NCBI GenBank assembly: GCA_021568835.1
Contig: JAKGSH010000010.1
Span: forward strand, 4,712,001 to 4,776,000
Reading direction: 5' to 3'
Source of the DNA: Streptomyces sp. Tue 6430
GTDB taxonomy: Bacteria; Actinomycetota; Actinomycetes; Streptomycetales; Streptomycetaceae
DNA: 64,000 bases
The notes under the pieces are model-generated. The model was not told the origin of the DNA. It did not search any database and saw only the letters and a list, made by a program, of their open reading frames with translations. Below are positions 61,412-64,000 of this stretch, one piece after another (position 1 is the stretch's first letter; every line of letters starts with the position of its first letter). The position numbers and the translations under genes are program-made.

Positions 61412-61746
61412 AGCTCATCACCGCCGTCGTGAAGCCGCACCGGCTCGACGAGATCAAGGAAGCCCTCCAGGCCTTCGGCGTCCACGGCCTCACGGTCACC
61501 GAGGCCAGCGGCTACGGTCGGCAGCGGGGACACACCGAGGTCTACCGCGGTGCCGAGTACACGGTCGACCTCGTCCCCAAGATCCGCATCGAGGTGCTGG
61601 TCGAGGACGACGACGCCGAACAGCTGATCGACGTCGTCGTCAAGGCGGCCCGCACCGGCAAGATCGGTGACGGCAAGGTCTGGTCCCTCCCGGTCGAGAC
61701 CGCCGTGCGGGTCCGCACCGGCGAGCGCGGCCCGGACGCGCTCTGA
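61408..61746 (+). CDS. glnK: Nitrogen regulatory protein PII (GlnK)
   Basis: This 112-residue trimeric PII protein has the T-loop GHTEVYRGAEYTVDLVPK with the modification site Y51. In Streptomyces Y51 is adenylylated rather than uridylylated by GlnD. The B-loop TGKIGDGKVW and the C-loop end VRVRTGERGPDAL are intact. It is coupled to amtB (ATGA) and followed after 26 bases by glnD, forming one nitrogen-sensing operon. Confidence 0.97.
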   Translation: MKLITAVVKPHRLDEIKEALQAFGVHGLTVTEASGYGRQRGHTEVYRGAEYTVDLVPKIRIEVLVEDDDAEQLIDVVVKAARTGKIGDGKVWSLPVETAVRVRTGERGPDAL

Positions 61747-61772
61747 CAGCACAACGGAACAGGAGCCCCTGG

Positions 61773-64000
61773 GTGACGAGTACGGACATGCGCAAGGATG
61801 CAGAGGACTCGGGACCCAGCGGCTACGCGGCGGCCCGGCTGCGCCTCCTCACCGAGGGGGCGCGGTCCGGGCCGCCGCGCCGCTGCGCCCTCTCCGAACT
61901 GACCGACGACTGGCTGGCCGGCCTGTTCACCGCCGGCAGCGGGGAACTGCGGGGCGTCTCCCTGGTCGCAGTCGGCGGCTACGGCCGCGGCGAGCTGTCC
62001 CCGCGCAGCGACCTCGACCTCCTCCTGCTGCACGACGGCGCCGACGTGCAGGCGGTCGCCGCCCTCGCCGACCGCCTCTGGTACCCCGTCTGGGACCTCG
62101 GCCTCGCCCTCGACCACTCCGTCCGCACCCCGGCCGAGGCCCGCAGGACCGCCGGCGAGGACCTCAAGGTCCAGCTCGGCCTGCTCGACGCCCGCCACCT
62201 CGCGGGCGATCCGGGACTGACGGCGGGACTGCGGACGGCCGTACTGGCCGACTGGCGCAACCAGGCGCCCAAGCGGCTGCCCGAGCTCCAGGCGCTGTGC
62301 GCCGAGCGCGCCGAACGCCAGGGCGAGCTGCAGTACCTGCTGGAACCCGACCTCAAGGAGGCCCGCGGCGGCCTGCGCGACGCCACCGCCCTGCGCGCCG
62401 TCGCCGCCTCCTGGCTCGCCGACGCGCCCCGCGAGGGCCTCGACGACGCCCGGCGCCGGCTCCTCGACGTCCGCGACGCCCTGCACCTGGCGACCGGCCG
62501 CGCCACCGACCGGCTGGCCCTGCAGGAACAGGACCAGGTCGCCGCCGAACTCGGCCTCCTCGACGCCGACACCCTGCTGCGCCAGGTGTACGAGGCCGCA
62601 CGCGTCATCTCGTACGCCGGCGACGTCACCTGGCGCGAGGTGGGGCGCGTGCTCCGGTCGCGCTCGATGCGGCCCCGGCTGCGCGCCATGCTGGGCGGCG
62701 GCAAGCCCGCGCCCGAGCGCTCCCCGCTGGCCGAAGGGGTCGTCGAGCAGGACGGCGAGGTGGTGCTCGCCCGCGCCGCGCGCCCCGAACGCGACCCCGT
62801 CCTGCCCCTGCGCGCCGCGGCCGCCGCCGCCCAGGCCGGCCTGCCCCTCTCCCTGTACGCCGTGCGGCGCCTCGCCGCGACCGTGCGCCCGCTGCCCACG
62901 CCCTGGCCCGCCGAGGCCCGCGAACAGCTCGTCACCCTGCTCGGCTCGGGACAGCCCACCGTCGAGGTCTGGGAGGCGCTGGAGGCCGAGGGCCTGGTCA
63001 CCCGGCTGCTGCCCGACTGGGAACGGGTGCGCTGCCGCCCCCAGCGCAACGCCGTGCACATCTGGACCGTCGACCGGCACCTCATCGAGACCGCCGTACG
63101 CGCCTCCGAGTTCACCCGCCGCGTCAGCCGCCCCGACCTGCTGCTGGTCGCCGCTCTGCTGCACGACATCGGCAAGGGCTGGCCCGGCGACCACTCCGTG
63201 GCCGGCGAGATCATCGTCAAGGACGTGGCCGCCCGCATCGGCTTCGACCGCACCGACGTGGCCGTCCTGTCCACCCTCGTACGCCACCACCTGCTCCTCG
63301 TCGAGACGGCCACCCGCCGCGACCTGGAGGACCCCGCCACCGTCCGCTCGGTCGCCGAGGCGGTCGGCTCCCAGGGCACCCTGGAACTGCTGCACGCGCT
63401 GACCGAGGCCGACGCGCTGGCCACCGGCCCGGCCGCCTGGTCCACCTGGCGCGGCTCGCTCGTGACCGACCTGGTCGGACGCGTCTCGGCGGTGCTCGCC
63501 GGGGACGCCCCCGAGGAGCCCGAGGCCGCCGCGGCCACCGCCGAACAGGAACGGCTCGCCCTCGAGGCGGTCGCCACCGGCGGCCCCGCCCTGTCGCTGC
63601 GCGCCCAGACCGAACCCCCGGCCGGCCCCGTCGAGCAGCCGGCCGGCGATCCCGAGCCGCTCGGCGTGGAACTGCTCATCGCCGTACCCGACCAGCCGGG
63701 CGTGCTGCCCGCGGTGGCCGGGGTGCTCGCCATGCACCGGCTGACCGTGCGCACGGCGGAGCTGCGGGCGCTGGAGCTGCCGTCCGGCGTCGAGGGCTCC
63801 GTCCTGCTGCTGAACTGGCGGGTCGCCGCGGAGTACGGCTCGCTGCCCCAGGCCGCCCGGCTCCGCGCCGACCTGGTGCGCGCCCTGAACGGCTCCCTGG
63901 ACATCGCGGGCCGGCTCGCGGAACGCGACGCGGCCTACCCCCGGCGCCGGGGCGTGGTCGCGCCCCCGCCGCGCGTGACCGTCGCCTCGGCGGCCTCCCG
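61773..64000 (+). CDS. glnD: PII nucleotidyltransferase GlnD (partial, 3' end outside window)
   Basis: The frame runs open from GTG 61773 to the window end (742 codons). The nucleotidyltransferase motif GGYGRGELSPRSDLDL starts at residue 68, the HD phosphohydrolase motif LLHDIGKG has H464/D465, and the first ACT domain begins LGVELLIAVPDQPGVLPAV. The usual protein is a little over 800 residues with a second ACT domain, which lies beyond the window. GlnD modifies and demodifies GlnK in response to nitrogen status. AGGAG lies 7 bases before the GTG. I checked the frame at the HD and ACT segments and see no break. Confidence 0.94.
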   Translation, partial: MTSTDMRKDAEDSGPSGYAAARLRLLTEGARSGPPRRCALSELTDDWLAGLFTAGSGELRGVSLVAVGGYGRGELSPRSDLDLLLLHDGADVQAVAALADRLWYPVWDLGLALDHSVRTPAEARRTAGEDLKVQLGLLDARHLAGDPGLTAGLRTAVLADWRNQAPKRLPELQALCAERAERQGELQYLLEPDLKEARGGLRDATALRAVAASWLADAPREGLDDARRRLLDVRDALHLATGRATDRLALQEQDQVAAELGLLDADTLLRQVYEAARVISYAGDVTWREVGRVLRSRSMRPRLRAMLGGGKPAPERSPLAEGVVEQDGEVVLARAARPERDPVLPLRAAAAAAQAGLPLSLYAVRRLAATVRPLPTPWPAEAREQLVTLLGSGQPTVEVWEALEAEGLVTRLLPDWERVRCRPQRNAVHIWTVDRHLIETAVRASEFTRRVSRPDLLLVAALLHDIGKGWPGDHSVAGEIIVKDVAARIGFDRTDVAVLSTLVRHHLLLVETATRRDLEDPATVRSVAEAVGSQGTLELLHALTEADALATGPAAWSTWRGSLVTDLVGRVSAVLAGDAPEEPEAAAATAEQERLALEAVATGGPALSLRAQTEPPAGPVEQPAGDPEPLGVELLIAVPDQPGVLPAVAGVLAMHRLTVRTAELRALELPSGVEGSVLLLNWRVAAEYGSLPQAARLRADLVRALNGSLDIAGRLAERDAAYPRRRGVVAPPPRVTVASAAS

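Noticed and set aside
1..64000. Insertion sequence, prophage or integrative element
   Set aside because: No transposase, integrase or phage structural gene is recognisable, and the tRNA cluster has no integrase or duplicated tRNA 3' end typical of an attachment site.

Overview
The window is a core stretch of a Streptomyces chromosome. It is GC-rich with strong third-position G/C bias, GTG starts are frequent, and it carries Streptomyces hallmark genes: two conservons (cvnABCD), ndgR, hupS with a lysine-rich tail, nsdA, glcP and a GlnR-type amtB-glnK-glnD operon. From memory, the gene order closely follows the S. coelicolor SCO5534-SCO5585 block, so most of the window is vertically inherited.

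Layout. 1-2.8 kb: partial yceI, then accB-accE (acyl-CoA carboxylase). 2.9-13.5 kb: two tandem minus-strand conservons, each sensor kinase-like A, roadblock B, DUF742 C and GTPase D. 14-17.7 kb: a small unknown gene, an FAH-family hydrolase, gltX and a HAD hydrolase whose 5' end is tandemly duplicated. 17.76-18.3 kb: five Gln/Glu tRNAs. 18.4-19.6 kb: a divergent MerR regulator and DUF4188 pair. 19.8-24.1 kb: ndgR divergent from leuCD, a small conserved gene and hupS. 24.2-31.1 kb: cofC, plsC-gpsA, ddl, a DUF3515 lipoprotein, an Lrp/AsnC effector domain and thiL-thiD. 31.3-40.8 kb: rpmB, a FakA/DAK2-like protein and recG, with a minus-strand HSP90-TPR pair between the last two. 41.3-46.4 kb: rsmD-coaD, a SepIVA/DivIVA-like protein, DUF177-rpmF-rnc-mutM. 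46.4-48.8 kb: HxlR regulator divergent from a flavodoxin-like gene, then a membrane-anchored CAP protein. 49-57 kb: acyP, a tiny coiled-coil gene, smc, glcP and ftsY. 57.1-64 kb: a primase/polymerase-like gene, nsdA, and amtB-glnK-glnD, cut by the window end.

Data quality. About 19 single-base deletions, every one in a short G or C run, break genes that are essential or conserved (accB, gltX, leuD, hupS, gpsA, thiL, rsmD, ftsY, both cvnA, one cvnC and others). No insertions or nonsense mutations accompany them. The simplest reading is homopolymer undercalling in an unpolished assembly, so I annotate these genes end to end as CDS with a frameshift note rather than as pseudogenes.

Most noteworthy. 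(1) The translationally coupled HSP90-TPR cassette placed between the FakA-like gene and recG is the best candidate for an undescribed system. (2) A 107-bp tandem duplication at the HAD gene creates a 22-codon leader ORF coupled by ATGA. (3) Several intergenic or gene-end minisatellites occur (7, 15, 16, 27 and 87/88 bp). (4) There are perfect operator-like palindromes at accB, glcP, ndgR/leuC, the HxlR locus and upstream of acyP.
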